Positions 1-11,831 of a stretch of 64,000 nucleotides of DNA are shown here, piece after piece. The notes under the pieces are model-generated. The model ran no database searches. It saw nothing but the letters and a program-made list of their open reading frames with translations, and was not told where the DNA came from. Origin of the DNA: Lichenostomus cassidix (taxonomy: Eukaryota; Chordata; Aves; Passeriformes; Meliphagidae). The stretch's first letter is position 1. Each line of letters opens with the position of its first letter. The position numbers and the translations under genes were made by a program. Where the stretch lies: contig CM039184.1 of assembly GCA_008360975.2 (NCBI GenBank), forward strand, positions 69,853,056 through 69,917,055. The letters are read 5' to 3'.

Positions 1-85
1 GAGCTGCAGAGAAAAGAAAACCTAAACCACAAGTGCTGGCTCCCTACTTGGCTTTACTTTATCCTGCAACTCATGTGGAAGACAG
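1..85 (+). other. possible partial exon ending at a strong 5' splice donor
   Basis: The window opens with 85 bases ending in GACAG followed by gtaag, a near-perfect donor. Two forward frames are open across the piece: from base 1, and from base 3, where a basic start (AAEKRKPKPQ) leads into a neutral tail. I do not recognise the protein. The upstream boundary is outside the window. It could equally be a noncoding RNA exon or chance. Confidence 0.25.
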
Positions 86-1295
86 GTAAGACTCCTGCTC
101 TCTCACTGTTTTAGTGATAAATTAATGTTACACATCTTCTGGTAAAAAACCTGTTAAATATAAGGCAAATATTCTTCATGGGTGTGTCAAGGTTTATACT
201 ATCTCTGGAATTTAGAAGTTTTATTGGGAAGCAGGTACTTGGGCTTATGCAGAAATAGAGAAGCTCATCCCTATCCTGCTGTGAATAAAGCTATGCTGGA
301 GTTCTGGCTGGCACCAGGGAAGATGCATGTTTAGGTCAATGAGGAACTAAGTTGATTTTGGTTGTGCAGCATTAGTAAAAACCATGGAGTTGATATGTCT
401 CTCTTCAGCCTTCTTGCTGTCATCCTTGGCCAGTAGACTCCTTGATGATGAGTGCAAGGTATGCTCTGAGGAGTGAAGTACCAAACACCACTGTACCACC
501 CAAACAGACTAGGTAACACCACACTGCTGGGACAAGTGAGGACAAGAGTACACTTGGATGCCCCTCTGAATACTGTTCCTTTAGACAGGCATTGGCATTG
601 CTTTCCACACAAGTGAATTCCTAAGAAATATGTGGAGCTTCTGGTATTTTTCAAATCTGGGATAGGATTTATTGGACTTGGTGATGAGTTATTAATTTTT
701 TTTCTTTCCTTTAGTAGGTTGTTAAATGTGAGATGAAATGCTGCACACTCTTAAAGACAGGAGTTTAGCCCCTTCTATCCCTCACTGTTATCCCTCTGAT
801 TGTTCTGCCTGTATTGATTGGAGGTAAAAGCAAATGTTATTTCAATGGATCTGTCAGGCATTTAGCATGTAAACCTAGATAAAGAAACTGAATAGCTCTG
901 CTAATCTGGGCAGAAGGGAATTTCTCTAGTTATCCCAAGAGCTTGATCGCTTTGCTGTGTGGAAATGCTGGGCATGAAGCTAATGGAAAAGTGGTCTTGG
1001 ATCTACTCTCCAGGACAATGAAGAGCAAAATACTGGAAATAACAGGGCAGGTTTTGGCCCTGGAAAGTAATCTCTGTCAACCATATCCTGGATCCAACCC
1101 ATCACTGGGTTCTGTGCTGATTCTCAAGAAAAACTGGAAATGACAAACTGGCAGTAAAAGCTAAAATAAAGGAGTTTCCACTGCAGGAAACTAAGAAGAA
1201 AAATTGTGTAATTCATTACAGATAGAAGAAAAAGTCTATGAAGGAGCCTGAAGTTCACCACATTTTGCCCTTCCTGAATCTTTGTGTCTGTTTTA
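86..1295. other. gene-free AT-rich stretch
   Basis: I see no gene, RNA gene or recognised repeat. The short open frames (longest about 107 codons, minus strand, 331-654) have no recognisable domain and no repeat or splice support. Confidence 0.5.
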
Positions 1296-1706
1296 GCAGC
1301 AGTAGGATGTTTAACAAGACCAAGTGTTGCATTCTGCACCTGGGAAGGGACAACCCTGGTTGTGTGTAAAGACTGGGGAATGAGAGGCTGGAGAGCAGCA
1401 CTGCAGAAAGTGACCCAGGGGTCCTGACCAAGACAAACTCAATGTGAGCCAGCAGTGCCCTGGGAGCCAGCAGGGCCACCTGTGTCCTGTGGGTGTCAGG
1501 CACAGAATCTCCAAAGGAAGAGATTGTCCCACTCTGCTTGGCACTGGGGCAGCCTCACCTTGAGTGCTGGGGGCAGTTTTGGGTGCCACAATACAAAAAA
1601 CCAAAAAACAAACAAACAAAAAAACTATTAGAGAATGTCCAAAGGAGGCTGCAAGGATAAGCTGAAGGGCCTGGAGGGGAAGGTGTATGAGGAGTGGCTG
1701 AGTCCA
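1296..1706 (+). mobile_element. CR1 LINE fragment (late ORF2)
   Basis: The plus strand follows the end of the CR1 reverse-transcriptase ORF. It has a segment equivalent to 'MRFNKTKC..LHLG', then the 'ms..ca.va..an' block, the 'vhfgc.' region (gcagttttgggtgccacaatac) and the 'yeerL' region (gtgtatgaggagtggctgag). Frames are broken by indels. An A/C-rich insert (caaaa repeats, about 1591-1625) interrupts it. It is an old, non-functional copy. Confidence 0.75.
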
Positions 1707-2087
1707 TTTCTGCTCTTAACCTTCTCCTGCTCTTATGGCAGCAATCATAATGTGTAGACCATCAGAACACACTGGAAAAATATCCTGGAGTAATAAGCTG
1801 CTGAAAGATCAAACCCTCCATTTTCCTAAACACTTAATTGAATGAATTTAGTTCTTTTTAGGGCCATTTTCATACTTATTCAGTCCTCAGAGCAGCAGGC
1901 ACCAGTTCAGTCTGCATTGTAAATTAGAACAGCTTCCCAGCATATGGTCACTTGGAGGAAATAAACTCTCCATTGATAGCCCTACAGTTGTCTTGAGCTA
2001 AATAATGTTAAATTTGACCTTGGTTAGTATTCTGAAAAATGGTTATTAAGAATGAATAAGTTAAAAAAAAGACTGGGCTCAAAAATT
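1707..2087. other. gene-free stretch between two CR1 fragments
   Basis: AT-rich sequence with no recognised gene or repeat. Confidence 0.5.
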
Positions 2088-2330
2088 AGTAGTCAGTAGT
2101 TTCTGCTCTACCTGAAGGCTGGTTAAAGGTGAAATTCCTCAGGGTCTGTTCTGGGACCTTGTTTGTTAAATATCTTTATAAATTAGTTGGAAACAGAATG
2201 GAGAATCACCCAATTTGCAGATGACACCAAAACAGAGAGTGTAGTTCATATGCTTGAAGGCCCAGTTGCCTTTCAGGACCAGACTAGAAAAAGCCCAATG
2301 AATGATCTGAATTCAATTATTATCTTGCTT
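2088..2330 (+). mobile_element. CR1 LINE fragment (reverse transcriptase core)
   Basis: The plus strand holds a decayed version of the CR1 RT core. A 'PQGS.LGP' equivalent (cctcagggtctgttctggga) is followed by 'LFNIFIN.LE' and 'FADDT' (tttgcagatgacacc). It is frameshifted. In an intact CR1 this block precedes the sequence found at 1296-1706, so the two pieces are not one collinear copy. Confidence 0.65.
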
Positions 2331-5300
2331 TGAACAGGGCATCCCAAGGTGGCATTTTCCCCAAAGGATGTTGATTATAACCTTATAAAGGGAAACCAGA
2401 AGTGTTGTAATCTGTTCATCTCACACAGTTCTTTGCAGTTACTTCTCAGGATGATTCAGCTTGAGAAAATGATACTGAGTGTGATTTCCTAACAGGTTTC
2501 CTCAGGAGCTGGGGACACACTCAGCCATAGTCCCACACTGAACTTAGAGCTTTGGTAAGGTGCCTCACTTGATTTTTTCTTTTTAAAAATTGTATTTGAG
2601 TTGGGGTTGATTATGATAACTAGGAAGTTTATGCCAAATAATTTTAAAATGCTGACAAATATGTGTCTTTAAATTTTTAATTCTGTTAATAAATGTGGGC
2701 AGTTTTTTTGCCTATGACAAAGACACAGCATCTCTGAGAACACTGCCAGTTGGAAGCCCTTCCTGAATATTTTCAGAATGAGCTTAATAATAGAAAACTA
2801 AATAATTCACCTACAAATTATGACACTGTACCATCATTTGGGTAAACAGTTGCTGAAAAAAATGGCAGAGCAGCTATGAGTTCCCTGCTCTCTACCTGTG
2901 ATTAGAATTGAGTGAGAAGCAGAAGTTTCAAAGAATATTGATTTGATAATATTCATTGCTACGCTGCATTCCCTGGATATGGAGGGTGGAAAGCTCTTTG
3001 TGTACTTACTAGCCTGAATAATTTTAAAATAATATTGCTTTTCTGTAATAATGAGCATACATATTTGCATCTCAGATCCTGTTAGAGGCTACTTAGCATA
3101 CAGAAGAATAACTTATTATAATTAAGAGAAACACTTATGTGAATCTAAAAGAAAAATAATAGTGACAAAGTGTTTATTTAATTTAGGTTCTCTACTCACT
3201 TAAGAGAGAATTTGACTCTGATATGTGTGTCTGGGGAGTGAACTTTTGATAGCTAAGGTACTTAACTAATGAAACAATTTACATGAGTGTGAAGCATGAT
3301 TGTCTGTTATCCCAAGACTTACAAAATACAAAAAGATGTTCTGAAAAATGATCCAAGTAGAGAATGGCTGAGATTCTGCAGGATGTCATTTTGTCTGATC
3401 AGACAGACAACTTATTGCCTTCTATCCATTGTACTGTGCATAAAAAAAAACCAACTTACTAAAATAAGTGTAATGCTGCGATGCTCAATAGAAATTAATT
3501 GTGCAGTTGGGTATCACCCATGGCTACCTCTAAAGAGAGAAACAGCACACATCAAGATAACATGAAGACAAAAATATTACTGGAGCATGATAACCCCCTC
3601 CTCGCTCTTTCCAGCTAACAGATGCTAGCCAGGGAAATACCATGTGCTTTTCAAAAGGAAGACAGTCTGAACATTAGAAAGATTTTTAAAAGCTTAGGCC
3701 AAGAATAATTTACAATGTGTTACTTGCCTGACTGATGTATATTATCTGAGGCTATGATCTGAGCCTACTCCTGGTGTATCAGTATTCTGATTGCAAAAAA
3801 TGGTTGTCTTGCATTTGATGAGTGTTCCACTTAAATTTACATCAGAGGTCTTTAGCATTAGGCCTATCTTGTACACAACACTGCTGAAAAGTGTTGGTTC
3901 AAATTAGGATGTGTCTTATCCCTGTTTAACACTGGTGCTCAGTATGACACTGATGGAAATGGTATGCAGGCACTGATGCCAGAAAATTAAAACTGCTGAT
4001 GGCAAAATGTCAATAACATGGAGCTGTTCTGAGCCATTACTTAATTGTTTACAAGCTCATCCTGCACCACAATTTTGACAGAGAAAACATGACAAGATGT
4101 ACAAGAAAAGGAGGTCAGGGTAAGCCTGATTACGTACACCTTGGAGTTCAGTTTTATTGCTTTTGGAATTCTCCTGCTGTCTGTTGAAATGTCTGTCCTG
4201 CCTGTGTTGAAGTTATGGAGGATCTCATGGCTAGCAGAGGTGCAGCCCAAGCAAAGTCTAGTCTGCTAAATCTGACTGGTTTTCCAAGTGGATTTTTTAG
4301 AGGTTTGGCTTACAGTTTGGGTTAAAAATTTAATTTCTGATTTTTAGTACCACAGAGAAAGACTTGTGTGAAATATAGTCTGAGCTGTATGTCTGGTTTG
4401 GGTGACTTTATTGTTGTGGTATTGTTTTGGTTTTGTTTTGTTTGGCTTTGGTTTTGTTTCTTCATCCAGTAATCTTGGATGACACAAGATCTTCTGGTTT
4501 GGGTGGACCTCCAGTCCATTGTTTCATACCTATTTGACACAATGGAAGAACAGTAAATTTAGATCTTTCTAGTACAGAGATGCTTATCAGACCTAAGTGA
4601 AAAAGGATTCTGAACATAATTAAAATAAACAAATTTAAGGAGTTATATGACAAAGAGGTTTTCTTTTTCTGTGTAACTATAGGAAAGACATCTATAGGGA
4701 GTTACTAAATTGTACATAGGCATGTGTCAAGACAGTACATGACACAATGAAATGGGAGCTGCATACAGCATGGATGTTCTTTATGAGTTTCTCAGTTATG
4801 CTCTTTGTTTTGCCTGTGTTGCATGCATACAGGGTCTAATAATGGTTCCAGTAAATTTCAGCAGTATTTCAAGGGTCCAAACAGTTCCATTTTTCACCTT
4901 CTAGAATTTTTCCTTTTTTATTTCGTATTTAAGTGGCTTAAGCTGGTAGAATTAGCTCAGTGTGAAAACAGGAAAAGTGACTTTAGCACTTTGATGAATG
5001 TATTTGCATGCAGTTGATGAGACTATAAAATGATAATATGGGAAAATTTTGAATAATTTTTTTTCAATACATTCTTTATCTTCTTCCTAAAGAGACCAAA
5101 TATTCAACAACAACAAAAAAATTTGGATGGTTTCTGCAAGTTGAGACAGTTAATACTGGTGAGGGTACAAATCCCATCATACATTTATGTGAATAATAAA
5201 TAAAAGGTAATGGTCCATTATCACAAATACACTTTGAGAACAAAGAATGTTTTATTAGGTTTACCTTGTTATGTTATTATAGCTTTCTTTTGTGAGGGCC

Positions 5301-8300
5301 ATTCAAGCATGTAACCATTGGTGGCTTTATAAAAGATAATAAACTTTATTAGTATAATAATGGGCAATGAATATTACTTTAGAAATAGCAAATAGGCTGT
5401 AAAAATTTGGATAAGGTCAAAACTGTGTTATCAAATGCTATCATGGGTTCTTTAAAAGAAAAGGGGAGTTTGCAGTCCTGTCTTCTTACTTAGCACAGTG
5501 TTTAATGGGTGAAAAAAGTGTAAAAAGCTAGACAAATTACAGTCTATAAAAAAGTAAAGAAATGACATTTGGGTTATTATTCTGTAGGGGTTTGCCAGTG
5601 ACTTTGTTTCTGTGTTTGATGACTTTTTCTTATATCCCTGCAAGTAGTCTAGAACTTTTTATGTTTTATGGGGACCAGACAAAGAATATTTTTGACACAT
5701 TGCAAGTATCTTAGCAGCTTTCCTCTTGAGTGCTCTACATTCTCTCACTTGATTCCCTGCTCAAAATGAAGCAAGGTACCCTACTCAATGAACAGCATTC
5801 TGTAAAACTGGATTCTTTCATTTAATTTTTTTCTGTGGTGAGGTGACTTTGAAGTTAGTGTTAACTCCATCCAGGAGAGAATTCCATGATTTTTGAAGAA
5901 GTGTCAGGTCTCAAAAGGAATGAATTGTCTCTCAATTTCTTTTTCTCCCTGCATGTGGGAAAGCTTTTATAGAATATGAAAGAGATCTACAGTGGCCAGA
6001 CTTAGCAAATGAGTATGAGGGGGCAGGAGCAGAATGCATCTTCACTTCTTCACTTCTCTCAAAGACTCACCTCAGTGACATGTTTTCAGTCGCTTATCTT
6101 GTCCTGTATTATGGTATCCTACAACTTGCCAGATTTCACATATAGACTAACTGTACTTACTACACTTTCCCTTCTTCTGAAATGTCATACCATGGATGCT
6201 TTTTGCAAGAGGCTGTTTAATGGATTTCTAGCACTGGTAGGTTTTGCTGATGTACTGGGGGCTGTCATGGCTGCTGCACACATGTTCTGATCCAAAGCAG
6301 TCAGTTTCTAAAAACTCCATCCCTTACATTAATAGGAACAGTGGTAATTGAAAGAGTAGCAACAGATGAATACCAAAATCTTTATTTTGTTAAAATGTAG
6401 AAAAGATACTACACACTTTGGAAAACAGAGGGAAGAGCATGATAACAGCTCCTGATTTCTGTCTGAGCTCCGCTGTGAAATCAGGAGATATCGTAGCGGG
6501 GAGCCCTTGGTGAGATGATGCCTATAGCAAGTTTAGCAATTTCTCTTGGCTCAGTTCTTCTCCCAGTAGTTAAGTATCTAAGAGTTTATGCCAGATGTGC
6601 AGGTGTCAGGGTGGGAGCCTCTTTCATCCTGTTGCCATTGTTCCCTGAGTGAGACTTGTACTCTGGTTTTTATTACCTAAGGTCGTAGGAGAAAAGTGAG
6701 AATTATATTGCATCCTTTTAGGATGAAAATATTTTAGTATTTTCCGGAACATTTCAGCTATCATAATAGTATTGAGACCTGATGATTCCTGTTGCATGAG
6801 GTCCTATAGAAAACATCATGAGTGGTGTCAATAATTTCGGGGGAATTGTAGAAGAATTCTGTGATAAAACAATTCTTTTTGATTTTTTTTTCTGATAAGT
6901 TTCTCAACACTGAAAAAATAAGTCTGTACTTCATGTCTCAGCTTGGATAGCAGTAGTACATCTACCCCACTTACTGGCCTGTTGCATAAATACATTATAT
7001 ACCGTGAGGCACTCAGACAGTGTTGTGAGAAAAATAACTGGCTGGCTGGTTTGTCAGTTTAGTTTTTTTTTCCTTGGAAAATGAGAGGCTGAGATCTTTT
7101 TAGTTTCCTGGAGTACTGTTCTGCAATGTCTTGAGATGGAATAACCAGTAGTAGAAGAAACTAGAAAGTAAGACAGATGGACATTTTTCTCTGGAGAACC
7201 TGAATGTTGTGGTGTAACAGAGAGATGACCTCAATAAAAGTATAACAGAAATAATGCAATATGTTCTCATGCAGTATGCTTTATTTATATAGGAGGAAAA
7301 ATCAGCAAAACAAAGAAGTTAATTGATACAGTAAAGCAAAACTAATTTAATTCTATATTTTAATCTCATTTTGATGAGTATTTCTATTAAAAAGATTGTT
7401 CTGGGTTTTCTACTGGTCATGTACAAGCTTTCATAAAAAATGTATGGAAATTATAATGAAAATGCAACTAGATTTCAACCTGTTTCATTAGCAGCCCAGC
7501 TCTTGGGAGCATTTGACCTAGATCTGCCTACTAATACACAAACTTCATAATGATTCAAGACAAATTTTCATAATGGATGATGTTCACTTTTGTACTGAGG
7601 CCTGAACACCACCTGTATCCATCTTAACTTGTGTCTTTCCAGACTTAAACAGTATTTGATTCAACTGTTGGAGCCTGAAGTTGATTCTTTTACATAAAGC
7701 TGAATTTATTTGATGTGAAGAAAGCTGGTGGGATTTTTTTGTGTAGTTGTGGGATTCTCTTTGTTGGTTTTTGTTTGTTTGTTTATGTTTTGATTTTTTT
7801 TTTCTTTCCTATTTGATAAAGGTGTGGTAAACTTTCCATAATGTGTACCTAGAATTTCTAATAGATGGGGGGTGGGAATGAGAAAAACTTGACAAGATGT
7901 TTAGAGATTTTAGAAGCTTTTTCAGCCAAACCACATTCACAACTGGAGATGAAAAATCTGTTGTGTGGACCTGAATGAATAAACACACGTGAATGAATAA
8001 ACATGCATGGAAACACATGGCAAGGCTTTTTATCACCTATAGAGAGACACTTGTCCTGGTGGCAATTCCCTCCTGGGTACAAAATTGGGTAGGTGGATGC
8101 ACTCTAGCTATCCACAGTAGCACTTTGGGAATTAGGTTTAGATGGTAAACATTTTAGGAACAGCTTATTTAAAATTCTACTGAGTTTCTTGTCTGTGGGA
8201 GTAGCACACTGTCTACATGCAGGCTGACTGACTGGCAGTCAGGGGTAGGCTTGCTAATAAAAATAAATGTTAATGAAAAATGCACGGGTAACTGGCACAA

Positions 8301-9276
8301 AGCACAGAGCTGGGGGAGGACCTCTGTTGTGAGAGCTGGCACCAGAGTGCTGCTTCATTACTGCACTATCTGCAACTGGAGAGTAATTTCAGCACTGGCA
8401 TCTTAAAAATGTTTTTAATGAATGCCCATGAAAAAAGTGAGCCCAGAGTCAGTGTTCATCTGTTTTCACGGCTCAGAGACTGCTTTTGAATTTGATGTCA
8501 GTTTCATGGCAGTGGAACTAAGGAATTTCCTAAGAGTAATGAGTTCCAAATCAGAAATTTTTTAGGGAGCTCTGGAGGAAGGCTGGGTATTGCAGGTGCA
8601 GTGGGGTTCATTCTGTAGATCTTTGTTTTGGGGACAAAGGGCCCTACTGGATTATTATTATCACAATTTCATGAACCACAGGATCCATGATTTATATTGA
8701 AAGCTATCATGGGGAACAAATAGGGAAATAAAAACCCGTATCCCAAATATATGTTCATGTCATCAGGGAAAAGAATGAAGATTTAAAGAAAGATGATGGA
8801 TTCTAAGTAAATTTAGAAATAGCTGGAGAGTTGGGGAGATGGAAAGATATGAAGGCTATCTTAGAAAAGGGATGTACACAACAAAGCTGTAATTCCAAAA
8901 GAGATATCAGAGAGTTCTCAGTCCAAACAATAGAAAAACGTAAGCTTGTGTGCACATAAGTGAAATCTTGTGGAAGAAGAGAGCTAGAGACAAATGAATA
9001 ATTTTTTTCACGCTTAGGCTGTATCACAGCTAGCGAGTAGTTTTGCAGTTAAATTTGCTGTTGTCTTCGTTGTGTTTCCATGGAGGAAGAAACCACACTA
9101 AACCAGCTAAAATGGCTTACCAGCCAATCCAATAAAGTTATAGGAATGTGCTCACTCACTCTCAAAACAGTGTACCTGTTCTTGTACTATAAACCCTCAA
9201 GCTCATACTATGAGCTACTTTTTCCCAAGCTCAAGGTCTTCCTTAAGAGTGGATCTGGGAAATTTTGTTCATTGTC
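2331..9276. other. gene-free AT-rich stretch
   Basis: About 7 kb with no supported gene. Low-complexity runs include a gttttg-rich tract at 4413-4460 and a T/G-rich tract at 7733-7806. Open frames are short and unrecognised. No repeat family was identified. Confidence 0.5.
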
Positions 9277-9690
9277 TTAGAATTGTGGAATAATTGGACA
9301 ATTCACACTGAAAAGGATCCCTAGCATTTACCTAGCTTTGTTGGAAGCAGGTTAGTCTAGGTCAGACTTCTCAAGGCTTGTCCATCCATTTTCTGAGTAG
9401 TATTTCCAGGGGCAGCAATTATGAATCCTTTATGGACAACGTGGCCTATTATTTGACCATACTTCTGCTGGAAGAGTTCTTCCTTACCTGTAAATAGAAT
9501 TTCCTATCTTCCAGCCTGTTTCCTTTATGTCTTTTTCTATTACCAAGTACTTCAAAAAGAATTCGCCTCTGTCCTTTCTGTATCCTTCTATTCAATATTT
9601 ATTGGTAGTTAAGAGCTCCCTTTATCCTTCTCAAGGCTGAACAAACCCAGTGCTCTTGGCCTCTCCTCATAATTATTGCAGGTCTTTGTC
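9277..9690 (-). mobile_element. diverged CR1 LINE 3' fragment
   Basis: In reverse complement this matches the pattern of a CR1 3' end. The block near 9640-9670 (ggctgaacaaacccagtgctcttggcctctcctcat) is the hallmark 'aggctgaacaaacccagctccctcagcctctcctcat'. The 3' tail lies at about 9277 (ttagaattgtggaat). It is highly diverged with no open frame. Confidence 0.65.
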
Positions 9691-10844
9691 CAGGTTCATG
9701 GAGTTTGGACAGATAAGGCGTGACAAAGACGGAGTGCACCACAGCCCAAGCTGCCAGGTTTGTTCTGAGCTCAACCTTTCCTAAGTGTAGCAGAGTTAAT
9801 TTCCAGCCAGAGCTCAAAAGAGGTAAACATGGACACTGACAGTGGTCTATTCCTCAGCCATTTTCCTTGCTGTTATGACATTCCCTTGGCACTCTTTAAT
9901 TTAATAATGTAGACACGCCCGAGGTCTGATCCCAGAAACACAACTTAAATGTATGTACTATTATACTGCCAGAACATTCTCTAGAAAGCTCTTTGCCCAG
10001 ATCTACCTTTTTGCTCTCAAATATTTGCTGTGAACTAACTGTTCAGAAGTTAGCCTGGGTCAGGAACCATTGTCAATAGCTAGTCAAGATATCATTGCAC
10101 ATCTTGGAATTGTGTTTGACAGGAGCATGGGCTGTTGGCCACCGGGCTAGGGAATGTTCCCATGTACAAATAATTTGTTGATGGAGATGTAAATCTAAAT
10201 TTGCCACTGCTGCAGCAATTGAAGGTAGCTTCAGTCCAGTGTCAGAAATCTCTGCTGAAACAACATTGAAACAGGGTAGAGAACTGGAGCATGTGGAGTG
10301 GAGGGAAATTGGATGGGTAATATCAGGAAAGTTTGCTTTGAAGAGAAGTACATAAATCATTTTTAGGCTTCTTTTTATCTCCATTTTCTTTTCCACCAGA
10401 ATTAATTTAAACTGAGCAGGAGGCAAAGAAATGAAAGATGGGAAGAGGTGAACATCTAAAAGATTTTATATTTCAGGGGATTTTTAGCTTTCAGCTAAAA
10501 CCTTTTTCCTTGCAATTGGCTTGTTGGCCACTAGGCTACATTGTTTTTGTATTTCAGCACAACTTCTTGAAAAATCATGCAGGTCAGGCAGAATGATCTT
10601 GATTCTCAAAATGCACAAGAGAAAAACAATCTATGCCTGATTTGATAGATTTTTTTTTTCACAACATCCAGATAATACTTAAATATTGAGTGTATGTGTA
10701 ACAGAGCATTCCAAAACCCAGGCACCGGGTTACAGAACCACCTTACATTCCATTTGTAAAGAAAGAATTCTGGAAATACTGTGAGAGACAAGAAAATATC
10801 AACCACATATCAGAGGTGATTTGGTATCCAGTATTATGATCTGA
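9691..10844. other. gene-free stretch
   Basis: No recognised gene or repeat. A 117-codon minus-strand frame at 10073-10426 has no recognisable domain. The end holds a short overlapping GATCTGAT repeat at 10839-10860. Confidence 0.5.
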
Positions 10845-10935
10845 TCAGATCTGATCTGATGGCTTACCCTGCTTGAGCCAGAGATTAGAGTAGAGACCTT
10901 CTGAGGTCCCTTCCAACTGAATGATTCTGTGATTA
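10845..10935 (+). mobile_element. CR1 LINE 3'-terminal fragment
   Basis: The last about 90 bases match a plus-strand CR1 end: a 'gcttgagccagagattagagtagagaccttctgaggtcccttccaac' equivalent, followed by the tail gattctgtgatt. It is severely 5' truncated, as is usual for CR1. Confidence 0.7.
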
Positions 10936-11086
10936 TCATAATTATTAGCTGCAGCAAAGTTCACACAAATAATCTAACAAAGGGAAATGACATATCACTT
11001 GGGAGCCAATTTTATGAGCTGTCTTCAGGTGCTGAGTGCTCTTAATTCTTACTGATTTTGGCAGGAGGTGAGATAACTCTGCAAGT

Positions 11087-11542
11087 TCATAGAATCACCA
11101 AATCATAGAATGGTTTGGGTTGGAAGAGACTTTTAAAGGTTATCTAGTCCAACCTCCTGCAGTGAGCAGGGACATCTTCAGCGAAATCAGGTTGCTTAGA
11201 GCCCAGGCCAGCCTCACCTTGGATGTGCCCAGGGGTGGGGCATCCACCACCTTGTTGGGTGGGTAACCTGCTCCAGTGTTTCATCACCCTCACCATATAA
11301 ATGTTCCTCTTATATGTAGTCTAAATCTACCCAGTTTTAGTTTAAAACAACTACCTCTTGCCTGCTAAAAAGTACATCCCCATCTTTCTTTAAAGCCCCC
11401 TCTAAGTACTGGAAGGTTGCTAAAATGTCACCCTGAGCCTTTTCTTCTCCAGGTTGAAAAACCTCAACTTCCTCAGCCTTTCTTCATAGGAGTTTTCCTG
11501 CCCTCTGATAGTTTTTTTGCCTTTCTCTAGACATCCTCAATT
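11087..11542 (-). mobile_element. CR1 LINE 3' fragment
   Basis: In reverse complement this is a CR1 3' end. The tail (atcatagaatggtttgggttggaagagac) lies at the low-coordinate side, then 'tctagtccaacctcctgc', the 'ccagtgtttcatcaccctcacc' block, and 'ccttttcttctccaggttgaaaaacc'. It is better preserved than the copy at 9.3 kb. Confidence 0.85.
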
Positions 11543-11770
11543 AGGCAGACATTTAAACCATTAAATACTTTTTCTCTAATTTCAGAATGTATCTAAAATT
11601 GCACTAAGTGTAATGAAGAAGTATCAAACTCTCCAACTAAGGATTTTACTAAAAGCAGCTCTGGCTGTGGTAAATTGAGAATGCTCAGATTAATTATGGG
11701 GAAAAATTAGTGATGGGCATTTAATTCTCCACGAATCACCAAGCTGGGGAGGCAGTGGGTTAGTAGAGAT

Positions 11771-11831
11771 GATATAGTTATATAATATCTATATATATAT
11801 CTATATATATATCTATATATATATATATATC
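11771..11831. repeat. AT-rich microsatellite (ta/tatc)
   Basis: Tandem tatatatatatc units grade into a pure (AT) run. It sits about 230 bases beyond a CR1 fragment. Confidence 0.9.

Noticed and set aside
3890..3912. tRNA B-box-like ggttcaaatt
   Set aside because: No matching A box, acceptor stem or cloverleaf nearby, and the final CC of the B box is missing.
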